Of a stretch of DNA of 54,339 bases, positions 31,887 to 43,886 are shown one piece after another. The notes beneath the pieces were generated by a model. That model was not told where the DNA came from and searched no databases. It saw nothing but the letters and a program-made list of their open reading frames with translations. A program made the position numbers and the translations under genes. Each line of letters begins with the position of its first letter. Position 1 is the first letter of the stretch. Source of the DNA: Symbiodinium natans. Its lineage: Eukaryota > Sar > Dinophyceae > Suessiales > Symbiodiniaceae. Location of the stretch: positions 535,022 through 589,360 of the forward strand of contig CAJNDS010002201.1 in the NCBI GenBank assembly GCA_905221605.1. Reading direction: 5' to 3'.

Positions 31887-33644
31887 AACCTGCTAATGTT
31901 GTGCTCGGTTTAGTCTGGGGCCTCCGGCCCCGGTACTGGGGATGATTCCGGACCACCCACACAAGATATTACAGTGCACGAGTGCGGCTCGTGGGCTACC
32001 CCCTTGTAAAAGAATCCTTGCGGGGCCTCGTTTCGTAGAGCGCTTTGGAAGGAATTTAATATGAAGCACGGTTCCAGAAGTTTTGGGAATCTGAATCTGG
32101 AAGTTTCAGGCTTAAAGCTTCAGGCCTTAGGGTTCAAAGGACTCCAGGTTTTTCTTGGGGTCCCTGGCCCCGAAACTTCGCATATTCCGGATCAACCTTA
32201 TCAACAGGGGGCTGAAGAACTTTTGCTAGACACATACTAGTGGGTAACGACGCACAGTTGGAGGCAACACGGGGACACCTTTCTCTCTCACATTTTCCCA
32301 CAAAAGCGGAATGTCATCACTGTGCATCTCTGGCAAGATGTGAGCTCTATGTTGTTGAGCAGGCTCCGCCGGCTTCGACGAAGAAGGACTCGAGGGAGTG
32401 TCGGAGAGCCCGCAGACTGCCTTGTGGCTGTGGTTTGCATGACAAGGAAATCGGCGATGTCAGGCGGCGACCTGCAACCAATCCTGAAGAGCTGGGCGCC
32501 TAGCTTGACACCCTCCCGCGGAGTGTGTGGAAGCGCTGTGAGCCGAATCAGGTTCCAAGCATCCCGCATAGCAGCAAGTGCATTTGCGGCAGCAACTGCA
32601 AACCAGGCAGAGCGCGAGAGCAATTTTCTAGAGCATTACAGACGTAGAGGGCGCCCCTGTCTGTGCCTAAGTTTCGTGTCATATGTGTCGTGCCAGGCCC
32701 TGCCAGGAGCCAAAGGAACTGGGCGTGGTGGGCGAGGTGGAGGGCGTGGTGCGGGGCCAGAGAGGCGACGCTCAGACTATGTGGCATCATGCCCTTCATT
32801 TGCAGATTCTTAGCTGCGACAGCAACGTGTCTTGTGGTCGCCGCAGCCCCCCAACGTAGCAGGCCACACCGCGAACGACAGGCCCTATCGCCGCTGCCAC
32901 AGCCAGACTTGCACCGTGAAGTTCCGCTTTCTGCGTGCTCGGTGGAGCCGAGGAACTTGTTGGACCGTCTTCAGAAGCCAATTCAAATCCAATCTCAGGC
33001 ACTGCTTGTTCCGCAGCCACAAAACTTGTGACAGCATGGCATCTGTTTAGGCAAGTCGTCCACAGCGGGCGTGACGGCCGTGTCTTCCACGAGAAGTGAC
33101 AGCCTAGCAATGGTTGCGCTTTGACCAAGCCGATGAGTTTCCTTGTGTCTGCACGCTGCTGCGAATAGAAGACGCAAATCGAAGGTGCAGTCAACAGCAG
33201 GTGCTGGCTCTGGGGCCTCGGGCCCGAACATGTTCCGCTTGGATGGCCCTTCTCTCAAGCAGCTAAAAACTGCTACAAGTAGCGGGAGCGTGGGCGTCTG
33301 CTTTCATCCAGCATCCTTTTTTTTCCATGCTTCAAGTAGCCACGGAATCTTGTGATTTGGATTCCTACCGACCTCCTGCAGAAGTCAATCACAACGATTT
33401 TTCATAGCCCGAAATATCCATTTTAGTTCGTCCAGTACTTTCCATGGAGAATAGAACACGTATTCGTATTAAGAAAAGTAGGAAGCATATTAGTATACAG
33501 TGGTTGATTTGCGGTGAGCACCTCAAGTCAGCACTGTCGAATGTCGTCGTCTCAAACTCCCCAAGAAATCTGAGAAACGTCTGACTCTTCGAGGTTCGGT
33601 TCCCTACTCTTGCACTTATCAGGGTGATCCGCAAGCGTACTCAC
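31887..33644. other. Unassigned region
   Basis: No gene could be supported. Weak coding-like pieces on + are 32940-33030 (RNLLDRLQKPIQIQSQALLV) and 33176-33290 (GAGSGASGPNMFRLDGPSLK). A minus-strand frame at 32288-32623 is of similar quality, so strand is undecided there. 33360-33620 is AT-richer with no exon seen. Confidence 0.35.
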
Positions 33645-34760
33645 ATGAGCCGTTTCCTTCGGGTCCTTGGCGGCCCCGCCGCTTGGCTCATCCTCTGCGC
33701 TGTCCCTGCACTCGGTGCTGAGGATGCGCGCCTTGGCATGCTATGGCCAGGGCTTAGAGGCATGTGGAGGCACGTTTGCTTCGAAAATGGTGACCGCACG
33801 AAATGGGCTGTCTGCTGTCGGAATTGCAAGTGGAGCTCTCCGATGTGGGCAACCAAGGCAGCTGGAGAAACTGCGGGTCGCGGTGAACGAGCTGAAGGGA
33901 TGCTGTCCGGCGCTGGATGGCAGCTGGCACAAATGTTGCAGTTCCGCGGCTTTTCCCAGCAGTTCTGTGGCTTCTTCTCTGGCCATGACATTTTGTCGAG
34001 TGCTCTTTCTGTGAGGATGTGCTAGTATGTGCCTCTCCTAAGGTGCAGCGGGATCCTGCTGCCCTGGTGCGGATGGCTTTGCGGAGTGCTGTCCCGTCGC
34101 ACCTGACGAGGGCCTCACTCGCCCCTGCATCGGAAACTCTGTGAGGTCCCAGCATCGGCTTTTTGGTGCCGCCACCTCCCCTCAGTTTTAGGGTTTAGGG
34201 CTCAGGGTTTAGGGTCTAGGCTCTGTGTGCCAAGGGCCGTATGGACGGACCATCTGCCCGAAACAGGGCACTTGCTGCCATGGGCTGTGCTGTGACCAAG
34301 CGAGCAGTTGCTGCGGCCGCATTTGTTGTAGCCAGGACGGGGACTTTCTTGACATTTCCAACTTCTTCGCCCTCTAGACTCTAAGACTCTAGGCATGACC
34401 AAGGGCCCGCCCTTTCCGGCACAAAAACCCAAAGCGTTTCTACTTGCCCACACTAAAGGACTTATCCTTGCGCAGAGGCCAGGCGGAACCACATACACAC
34501 ATACACACAAGAGGTCAATGCTTCAGGGCTTCGGTTGAATCTGTTGCAGACTCGAGCCTCAGGCCAGTCTCACCCTGTGCGCAGGAGTCCAGCTGCTGCG
34601 AGGACAAGTTTGGCAACAAAGCGTGCCTCCCCCAGGGATGCGCGTTTCAGAGCTCTGGATGCTCTGGGAGATCCACAGATGCGACGTGCCCCGAACCCGA
34701 GGTGTGGGCCTCGCGGCTGCGAACTGCCGGGATGGATTCCCAGCGCCTGAGAGGAAGGCG
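33645..34760 (+). CDS. Secreted granulin-like Cys-rich protein
   Basis: The ATG at 33645 opens a signal peptide (MSRFLRVLGG, core AAWLILCAVPALG). Downstream pieces are rich in CC pairs: about 33857-33950 (NELKGCCPALDGSWHKCC), about 34045-34143 (SCCPGADGFAECCPVAPDEG), about 34245-34345 (GRTICPKQGTCCHGLCCDQ, then ASSCCGRICCSQDG) and about 34575-34680 (ESSCCEDKFGNKACLPQGC). Alternating single and paired cysteines with CCP and DG turns are the hallmark of granulin modules, small disulfide ladders found in secreted growth factors and in C-terminal tails of papain-like proteases. No protease domain is visible. Exon edges are approximate and TTTAGGG words occur in the introns (34185-34215). Confidence 0.6.
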
Positions 34761-36221
34761 AGAGCAAGGCACCCGTGGTGGAGCCCTTCGAAACTTAGTC
34801 TCACACCACCTCGTTGCATCTTTTTGATTTTGTTTTTATTCATTTTCGGTTTGGTCTTGGCAAACTACACCGTTCTTGTGAGCCATCCCCCCCGAAAAAG
34901 CCTTGAGCCTAAACCCTAAGCCAGATTTTGTTGGGAAGAAAGGCCCTAAAAAGCCCGAAGATCTGAAGTGATGAAACCATGAGCCCGAAGCCCAGAGAGC
35001 AAAACGAAACGAAGCCGGGAGCCGCCCAGGAAGCTCCAAGTGTCGACCTCCGCGCTTGGCAAGGGGAGCCGAGCAAAAAGAACACCGGGGTCTCGAGGTG
35101 TGGTTGTAGAATCTAGAATCGACAGAGTTTAGGGTTCAGCACCCCCGAAGCCCTAGGCCCAAGAGCCCCGAAGCACAGAGCCCCAAACCTGGCTCGGAGG
35201 TTTTAGGGTCAGGGTCTCAAATGTGCGGGTTTAGGATCGCGTTTGGGGCTGTCGGTCTTTAGGGGATGTGGTGGGTGCCTTCGAGATAGTGGGTGTTCTA
35301 AATGAAAGACCCTGTCTTGTGGCGGGTCCGTGTATACGGGGATTCCTTTAAGAAGGTGCAGCGCCAAAACGGGGAGCCTGGAGTATCAAGCCCCCAGGAT
35401 GCCTCATGCAACGGGGCTGTGGATTCCCTTCTGCTGAGCCCTAAGCCCCGAGTTGGTTCTGAGTAGGGGAATTTTAGGGGGCCAGGCTTAGAGGGATGGG
35501 GAGGGCTGTGAGTAGTTCGACCTTGCCATTGAAGCATATCTGCCTTCTGGTCGGGTTGACTTGGCTCAAGGAGAGACTGGACCCGCTTTCGCAGCCCGCG
35601 GTTTAGCCCTTCGCACTGCCCTTCTGTTGAAGTGCCTTCCACATCGGTTGAGCTGTGCTTCAAGTGCTGTTGAGCTGTGCTTCATGTGCTGGCGTCGCGT
35701 TTTTGGCGGGATGCTCTGCCTGCTGAGAAGACTCGAGCAGAGTCGAGTGTACGCTTAGCTTGGTCTGCCATTTGGGTGTTTGTCTAAGAGGGAGGGTGCA
35801 TTCTCAGGCCCCCTATCTCATTTATTGCTGAAAACTTCTGTTGGGTGCACAACACCTTTATGCCATTCTTGATAGCCGGCAGGGATTTTCAATTTTCGAT
35901 ATCTCGGCTGTTGTCTGTGGTAAGGCTCAGCAAAATAAGTGTGCAGGCAAGCTTGCGGGTCAGCGACAGTCCACGGAACTGGCCGTGAAAATGATGGAAG
36001 TAAAGCAACAAAGCAACTCAGACCAAGCAGCTGCCAGGCCATGGGCAAGGGATTCACCATCGACAAGTCCCTGGAGGCATTCACTTTCAAAGCTTCCTTG
36101 TAACTTCTTGTCGAGCACGCCACGTGCTTCCCTGCGCAGCCACGTCGCCTTCGGTTTCCTACATCGGTTGGTTTCGGTTTACGTGGACAGACCTACCGGA
36201 GAGAACTGGCACCAGGCCACC
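34761..36221. other. Intergenic, possible 5' region of eL20
   Basis: No firm gene. Scattered TTTAGGG/CCCTAAA words. TTGGCTCAAG at 35561-35570 equals the last ten bases of the dinoflagellate spliced leader. A short exon-like piece at about 36030-36100 (MGKGFTIDKSLEAFTFKASL) sits just upstream of eL20 and may be a separate exon or an upstream gene end. Confidence 0.4.
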
Positions 36222-37633
36222 ATGCATCAGTACCAGATCGTCGGCCGTGCCGCGCCCACCCCGAAGAACCCAACGCCGAAGATCTACCGAATGAGGACCC
36301 GGGGCATGCCCTCAAACCGCACCCGGACAATGCGCACTCATCCAGCTTGCTAGGATTTTTGCTCGCAATGTGGTCTTGGCAAAGTCCCGCTTCTGGTACT
36401 TCATGAAGAGGCTCAACAAGGCGAGAGAAGCGCGTCTGTGGACTGATGGAGGGTTCTTGTTGAGAATTGTAGCCTCAGATGCGATGCAAGAGGCGAAGAA
36501 GAGTGGCGGTGAGCTGCTGTCCGTGAATGAGCTGCACGACACCTCCCCTACCAAGGCAAGGCCCCACCCAAGGCCCCACCTAGAAGAACTCGGAACCTAT
36601 TGAACCCCAAATCAAGGTTGCCAAGATTCGCCAAGGATGGATGTGTCCAAACATCACACGACCAGCACGCGCTGAAGCCTTCCGCCATGAGCACGTGACG
36701 GGCTCTGCAGGTGAAGAACTACGGAATCTGGCTGCGATACGACAGCCGCACGAACACCCACAACATGTACAAGGCGGTTGTCTCCGTGGATTTGGCCAGC
36801 TCACAACTGCATCCCCGCTCATCAGGAGTTCCGCAACGTGAACATCAATGGCGCCGTGGGGCAGCTGTGCGCCACCTTAGATTTGCTAGATCAGCAGCCC
36901 AATTCATCTTGACTGCTTTGATGCGGCGGTGACTCTGACAGTGCTGTGGAGGTACCAGGAGATGGCGGGCCGACACCGGGCAGACCCTGGATCCATCCAG
37001 ATCATCCATGCCGTGACCTGAGATGTTTGCAGGGCCTTGAGAGAATTTCATGGCACAGCGCGGCGCGGCACACCCTCTTTTGTTGGAACCTGTTTCCTCA
37101 TGATCAATGAGGCCACTACTATCCCCGACGACAAGTGCCGCCGTGAGCACGTGATGGACCACAAGAGTTGCCTTGTGCCTTCTTGGGATCGTCTCGCGCA
37201 GCCCAGCAGAACGTCAGGAGATGCACGACCGCAAGCTCAAGTTCCCCGTCGTCAGGACCCTTCGCAGTTCAGGTTGTCGCCGGGTTTGGTCTTGCTAAGT
37301 TTGCTTCCTCCCTTTTTGTCGGTTGGGAACGTTGTGTGCTTGAAACGCCGAAGGTCATGAGCCATGACTAGGAGTCTCGCGGTGACTGCGTATAGCAGCT
37401 GACACCCATGAAGAGCCGGGACGCCAACTGGCACCAGAAGCTCTGTACGACCATCTTACTGTAGAGCCACCGCAGCCGAAACGACCTTGTCCCGGTTCAC
37501 AAAAAGGTTAGGCAAGGCTCCCCCTGGAGGTCTTTGCTTTGAGGATTGAGGATCCCAGGGGGCTCCCCTAAAGCCAACTCCCAGGAAGATCCCCCATGCG
37601 GCCAAGAAGCTTCGCACCACCTTCAAGGCTTCG
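36222..37633 (+). CDS. RPL18A: Ribosomal protein eL20 (L18a)
   Basis: A large-subunit ribosomal protein of the cytosol. Exons placed by homology and phase: 36222-36295 ([20 protein letters not shown], then IYRMR), 36354-36420 ([20 protein letters not shown]), 36493-36555 ([20 protein letters not shown]), 36711-36773 ([20 protein letters not shown]), 36826-36866 ([13 protein letters not shown]), 36952-37012 ([20 protein letters not shown]), from 37112 ([14 protein letters not shown]), about 37208-37255 ([15 protein letters not shown]), and a likely C-terminal piece near 37604-37633 ([10 protein letters not shown]). Conserved eL20 blocks are all present. The first intron starts GA, the next three GC, the next two GT. 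The last residues (usually RPTTF or similar) were not found; a TTTTAGGG array begins 20 bases on. An alternative end near 37390-37460 ([10 protein letters not shown], stop) is less like the family. Confidence 0.88.
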
Positions 37634-37652
37634 GAAGATCCTTGGGCCCCGT

Positions 37653-37952
37653 GGTTTAGGGTTTGGGGTTTTAGGGTTTTAGGGTTTTAGGGTTTTAGGG
37701 TTTTAGGGTTTTAGGGTTTTAGGGTTTTAGGGTTTTAGGGTTTTAGGGTTTTAGGGTTTTAGGGTTTTAGGGTTTTGGGGTTTTGGGATTTTGGGGTTTT
37801 GGGGTTTTAGGGTTTTAGGGTTTTAGGGTTTTAGGGTTTTAGGGTTTTAGGGTTTTAGGGTTTTTAGGTTTTTAGGGTTTTAGGGTTTTAGGGTTTTAGG
37901 GTTTTAGGGTTTTAGGGTTTTAGGGTTTTAGGGTTTTAGGGTTTTAGGGTTA
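37653..37952. repeat. TTTTAGGG interstitial array
   Basis: About 35 units of the 8-base TTTTAGGG with TTTTGGGG variants in the middle, distinct from the 7-base TTTAGGG used elsewhere in the window. It abuts the probable last exon of eL20. Confidence 0.95.
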
Positions 37953-39700
37953 AGGGTTATGGGATCTAGGGCTTTAAGGAGAGCCCAACAGAGGAGTCCA
38001 AGAGGACCCCCATGGAGGGTTCTACCATATCGCTTCGGGGCTCCGATGGTCTACAGCACCATTCCTTCAGCTGCCCGTTGAATCTTTTGGAATGATTGCA
38101 TCAAGCCTTCCGATCCAAGTTACTCGTCTCCATTAAAGTTGGCTTGTGTGGAGGCCAAGCGCCCTCAGACCTTCATGAAGTGAGATGCCATCGTGTGACT
38201 ATCATCGTGCTGCAGCCTGGAGCGGGAAAAAGGACTCGGCATTATGATGCATGCTCAAGTAAGTACAGGCTTAGTGAGAGAACTTGGGTGCTGCGGATTA
38301 GATTGCCTTTGGACCTTGGATGTCGGCGAGCCAGGTGCCATCTGGACCTAGGGTTCGGGTAGCAAGGGCTGCCATTTCTCCTCACACACACACACCCACA
38401 CACACCCACCCAGTAGATGCCAGAGTGACATAAGTCGTTGATCTACCAAGACCAGCTCGCAGCACGAGCGGTGTCATGGGACGGCTGCTTGCCCTGGATG
38501 TTGGCGGTTCCGATGCAGGACGTGGATCCGTCTTTGGGGGCTGTTTTGCAGATGCGCTGGGCCTTGCTCGCGTTGGTTCTCCGAGGACATGACGCCTTTG
38601 CAAGCATGGGGCTTATGCCTTCCAAGCACCTTGGCTCATGCTTGCAGAAGCATTGCGACACACTCCAGGTTCATGCCCTCGCCGAACTCCTTTGAGACAC
38701 CACCTACATGCGCAGCCAGCAGTGCCCGTAACATCCTCAGGCACTGTGACCGCAGCGTGTCCTGCTAGAATCGAAATGCTCCTGAGGTCTCCTTCCAGGA
38801 TCATGCAGGACCTTGTGTCTGCTTTGGGTTCCCTTTTGCGTCGTGGCCGCCTTCAGATGCCTAGCGCCTCTTCTGAGCAGCAGGCACGTACCACCAGAGT
38901 CAAAACGGCTACTGGGACCAAGAGGGGCAGTGGGTGGCCGAGGCCACCCCGATTGCCGGCAGCAATGTATGTTGTGCCGTATGTGAAGAAGTGTCACAAC
39001 TCCTGAAGCGACCGCACTCTTTGACGTATTTTGATAGGATGCACGGATGAACATCTAACGCACCTCGTTTTTCTCACGTGATTCGAGCAATGCCGAGAGC
39101 TCTAGTGCAATCAGTTGCCCGGGTGGCCAGGCAGAAAGGGAAGCCGAGGACAGACGTGTATGGAGGGTCCTATGGAGTCCTGCATTGAAAGAATCTTCTA
39201 AATTCCCGCCCTTCCAGTTGTGCGTGCGGCAGGCTGACGCGGAGGCCGAGAACCTCAACACCCAACGGGCCGGGGGCTTGTCTTTGTTGTTCAGATACAC
39301 ACCTGTAGGTGTTAATGTTGACCTCGAATTAATAACCCCCCCCCCCCCCGCCCCCCCCGTCTCAATTGATTTTTGTTTCCGCCCCCCCCGCCTATTGAGG
39401 AGCCCTGACCTACCCAAAACAGCCATAGAAAAAATCGGTCCCCGGGCCGGGATTTCTTATTATTGAGGGGGGGTTTATAATTGAGTTCCGGGATCCGAGT
39501 TCTTTAATTACGGGGGTGTTTATAAATATGAGGTTAACATTAACTCTGCAGCTTCTTGAGAAGGATTGCGCATCAGTGCTCAAATCTTGGTAGAGTTCTA
39601 GGAACTGGCACTGGCAGATCCAGCTTCGGTTGTGGAGATCGCCAGCAAGAAGGCCGCGACCACAGTCTGCTTCACCGATCCACCTCCCCATTTCTTTCGC
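37953..39700. other. Weakly coding or intergenic region
   Basis: Contains a CA-rich run (38382-38411) and two weak + strand pieces: 38549-38695, whose start MRWALLALVLRGHDAFASMG could be a signal peptide, and about 38797-38950 (IMQDLVSALGSLLRRGRLQM). Neither could be joined to a recognised gene. They may be upstream exons of the gene at 39714-40816. Confidence 0.35.
39309..39544. repeat. Imperfect foldback element, about 235 bp
   Basis: The left end GTTAATGTTGACCTC is matched by GAGGTTAACATTAAC at the right end; pairing continues inward through an AT-rich part and C/G runs (C-run 39337-39358). The centre carries a second inverted pair built on CTCAATT and AATTGAG. No coding capacity; MITE-like. 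Confidence 0.5.
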
Positions 39701-39713
39701 AACTGAAGTGCAG

Positions 39714-40816
39714 GCGGGCAAGGCTATAGAGCGCGCGGAGAGGAATGCAGCTGATGCGCAGGCTGTGCTTGCAGATGCGAAACAGAACAGCACTGGTTTA
39801 CTTCTGGCACCGCCTCTCTGCCTGTTCCATGTTGAGTACCTTAGCCACTAGGAACCCTAGTGGTTGACATCTGCCTACTCTTCTTCTCTGAGCAGGTGTT
39901 GCACATGCGGCTTCACACGCAAAAAGCAACCAACTTGGTCCGCAACTTCAGGGACGAGCTGCGTGTGCTCATGCGACGTCGTAGCACCACAGGTCTCAAG
40001 AGACAACTCGCAAACTTGGATCGGAACTTGGCAACGCTGAAGGACTGTGAACACTACAGATCACAGCGGTGCAACAAGTTGAGCAAGAAGGCTTTGAGCG
40101 CCGTGGCCCATGACGCCAGTGTTGCTGCTCATGCTGCAGAGAGGCTGATTCAGACGAGCCGGATAGCAAAGCGGCGGACCTTCCCTATCCTGGACCTGCT
40201 ACGCATAGGCATTGGGCCAGCTCCGGACCAGCTGGATGCGCTCGATGCCCCAAATCCACCTGACTATGTTCCACCTCCGGGGCCTGTCGCAGGCACCGCG
40301 GCAGGCTGCAACTGTGCTCCACACTCCCGCTGTGCCGGGCGGGGTCGGGAATTTCCGTGGTGCAAGATTAACCGAACAGAGCCTTGTGCGTTGCTGTCTC
40401 AGAGATCCTTCGTGGATGCTTCTGGAGCGGACCATCGCGTTGCTGGGTCGGGACAGCCCCCTGCAGTCTGGGACTATTGTGGCCCACCGAAGGAGAATTC
40501 TGAGACGGTCCATGCAGGTGCACACTGCGAGAGAAGAGATGACATCGTGCAGAAATATCATGACGACACAGACTTCTGGAATAAGGATGGCAATTTCAAC
40601 TGGAATAAGGTGCCTCGCAGGGATCGGATGACGCTTGAAGCCATGGTTGTTCCCAAAGAGGGCAAAGGTCTCTGCGTGCGAACACCGTCCAGTGGGTCGC
40701 ACTACGTCTGCCCCACGGCACAGGATGATCTAGACGAGGCCACGCCAGAAGGAACCGAGTGGGCACGTACACGCACGTGGGATTTCTGTGCCCAGGTCTC
40801 AGATATCCCGCCGTAA
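39714..40816 (+). CDS. Coiled-coil plus Cys-rich protein
   Basis: Exon 39714-about 39795 (AGKAIERAERNAADAQAVLA) is a helical, coiled-coil-like segment. After a TGAGCAG acceptor the exon 39895-40816 gives about 306 uninterrupted codons and a TAA. It begins basic and helical (TNLVRNFRDELRVLMRRRS), then a Pro-rich hinge (NPPDYVPPPGPV), then a Cys/Trp domain with two comparable halves: CNCAPHSRC, FPWCKINRTEPC, WDYCGPP; and GLCVRTPSSGSHYVC, WDFCAQ. The W-D-Y/F-C endings recall fibronectin type II-like folds, but the match is loose. Composition clearly favours this frame over the antisense frames. Upstream start not found. Function unknown. Confidence 0.65.
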
Positions 40817-42420
40817 CGCAATGGAAGTGACGTCTGACACACGTGTCGAGGTCCCTCCTGCACCTGAAGAGAAGATCAAAGTGTTACAGGAGCTAGAACT
40901 GGAGAGACAGGCCAGCAGCGAAGGGCATACTTTGCATGCCGTCTTTCTTTAGCAGCCACATGCGCGCCCTTGCGAGGCCGTGAATCAGCAGGGTGGCGTA
41001 GAGATGCAACAGGAGCCTGGTAATCATTCTTTCAGAATGCGTGCTTCATTCGGGCTCTTCCCACATCCAAAACCTCCACCTCTTCCTTTTGAGGTTCGTG
41101 CATTATTGTTCGTATTGTTGTTCCCGACAGCTTCCTTCGAGGAGCCTGAGTTCAGAAGTCCAGAACTGGGGTTGGGAGGTGTTTCACTGTCGGGCCGGCA
41201 CCTCCTCCTTCTTGAGCTTTGAGCTCTCCCTGTGCGCAAGTTCTCCTTTTCCTTCGCCAGCTTCCGAGAAGAGAGGGGAGGAACAGACAGCACCGTACGC
41301 GCGCGCGCGCGGAACACGAACGGAGCAAAGGAAATACGCAAGGAATAACGTAAAACAAGGCAGGGAGCGAGAGAAGAGAGATGAGCAACGAGAGCTAAGG
41401 ACCCAACTTACGCCAGCCAGAATATTTACTACTGGACAGCGTATGCTACTGTATGGGCGTTCAGCCGAATGCTGACGCCCTGGAAACGAAAGCGGCCTTC
41501 CTGAAGGCAAGGGGCATTTGTTGTGGCTTGGCTTGTCTCGGCTCTGATCGAATGATCCGCCGGAATGCCCATACCCGACCGTCCGTTTCCTCCCATCTTG
41601 GGTCTCCGTCTGGTGTCCATAAGTGTGTCAATGTGCCTACTATGCACAAACCCTCTTGCGAGTTTGCGAGCATGCCAGAGCCGAGCCAACACACGAACAT
41701 CCAAAACCCGGTTTGCCCACTCCTGAGCCTGAGCCTGGAGCCCGATGAAACCCCTTAACCAAGTCTCCTGTGCATGCACCCCTGCAGCCAACGGCAGCCG
41801 AATGCTGAAGCCCAAGAAACTCCGGAAAGCAAAAAAAGGCTCCTACCGCCCAAAACATCAACCCTGCTGTCAAGACCCAAACATCAGTATCTGGCACTGC
41901 CCGAAGAAAGAAGCAAGCAAAAATGCCGGCAGCTGGCTCCGTGCTCGTTCATGGCAACAAAGGGGATCTTTTTTGGCACAGGCCTGGCACAAGGGCTGCG
42001 TGTCCGCAACTTGCGCAGAGTGTGCTAGCCTGCAAGTTTGGCCGAAAAGCCTGTCAGAATGGCATCGCCTCAAATGCTGAAAGTGAGAGTCAGCATCAGC
42101 GGGTGTGTTCCCGAAAGGGGCATGTCATTGTTGAGGAGCCAGAACCCTTCCGCAAGCCCTTCGAGAAGGTTGGCTGCTTGGAGCACATGTCTTAAGTCTG
42201 TTGGAGCACCAGCCTGACAGTCACCTTGCCCTTGCAAATGCCATGACAGTTCAAAGTTGTTTTCACGTTCAACATGAATATCCACATCATCGTCCCTGTC
42301 ATCATCGCCTTACACTACCAAATGGCATCAACTCCTCGCCTGTCAGGATCCTTCAGCGGAGAATCAGGCCCTGACAGTTCTTGTATCTTAGAAGGTGTGG
42401 AAAAATTGCCAGGCAGCTTT
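40817..42420. other. Unassigned region 3' of the Cys-rich gene
   Basis: Contains a (CG)n tract at 41297-41312. Competing frames on both strands at 41040-41510 and 41640-41900 are similar in length and none shows a motif. A + strand piece 42060-42195 (GHVIVEEPEPFRKPFEKVG) is weakly protein-like. Confidence 0.35.
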
Positions 42421-42421
42421 C

Positions 42422-43744
42422 TTTATTACTATTATTATTACTATTATTATTATTATTGTTATTATTGTTATTATTGTTATTATTGTTATTATTGTTATTA
42501 TTGTTATTATTGTTATTATTGTTATTATTGTTATTATTGTTATTATTGTTATTATTGTTATTATTGTTATTATTGTTATTATTGTTATTATTGTTTTTTG
42601 TTATTATTGTTAGTATTGTTATCGTTGTGATTATTATTGTCATTGTTCTTATTGTTATTATTGTTATTATTGTTATTGTTGCTATTATTGTTATTATTGT
42701 TATTACTGTTATTATTGTTATTATTGTTATGATTGTTATGATTGTTATGATTGCTATGATTACTATGATTACTATGATTATTATGATTGTTATGATTCTT
42801 ATGATTCTTATGACTGTTATGATTGTTATGATTGTTATGATTGTTATGATTGTTATGATTGTTATGATTGTTATGATTGTTATGATTGTTATGATTGTTA
42901 TTATTGTGATTATTGTGGTTTTTGTGTTTTATTATTATTGTTATTGTTGTTGTTATTGTTATTGTGATTGTTATTGTTATTGTTATTGTTATTGCTGTTG
43001 TTGTTGTTGTTGTTGTTGTTGTTATTGTTTTTTGTTATTGTTATTATGATTGCTATGATTACTATGATTACTATGATTATTATGATTATTATGATTCTTA
43101 TGATTCTTATGACTGTTATGATTCTTATGATTGTTATGATTCTTATGATTGTTATGCTTGTTATGCTTGTTATGATTTTTATGATTGTTTATGATTGTTA
43201 TGATTGTTAGGATTGTTAGGATTGTTAGGATTGTTAGCATTGTTAGGATTGCTAGGATTGTTAGGATTGTTAGGATTGTTATGATTGTTATGATTGTTAT
43301 GATTGTTATGATTGTTATGATTGTTATGATTGTTATGATTGTTATGATTGTTATGATTGTTATGATTGTTCTGATTGTTCTGATTGTTCTGATTGTTCTG
43401 ATTGTGATGATTGTTATCATTGCTCTGATTGTTCTGATTGTTATTGTTGTTATGATTGTTCTGATTGTTATGATTGTTGTGATTGTTGTGATTGTTCTGA
43501 TTGTTCTGATTGTTATGATTGTTATGATTGTTATGATTGTTATGATTGTTATGATTGTTATGATTGTTATGATTGTTATGATTGTTATGATTGTTATGAT
43601 TGTTATGATTGTTATGATTGTTATGATTGTTATGATTGTTATGATTGTTACGATTGTTATGATTGTTATGATTGTTATGATTGTTATGATTGTTATGATT
43701 GTTATGATTGTTATGATTGTTATGATAATTATGATGCTTATAAT
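42422..43744. repeat. ATT-rich 9-bp microsatellite, about 1.3 kb
   Basis: Begins as TTATTATTG units and changes through ATTGTTATG to ATTGTTAGG, ATTGTTCTG and back. About 140 units with strong T versus A strand asymmetry. All long open frames here (Ile/Val/Met or Asn repeats) are artefacts. Confidence 0.97.
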
Positions 43745-43861
43745 TGTAAACGCTCCGCCTCGGGGGTTTCAGGGGGGCCCTCGTCCCAGCAAGGATTTTT
43801 CAGACACGTGAGACCCCCCAACGGCATCGGCTTGCAGCTCCTCCAAGCGATGGGGAGTCCC

Positions 43862-43886
43862 GGGGGGGGGGGGGGGGGGGGGGGGG
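43862..43886. repeat. Poly-G run
   Basis: About 25 uninterrupted G within the unique spacer that separates the two ATT-rich microsatellite blocks. Confidence 0.9.
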
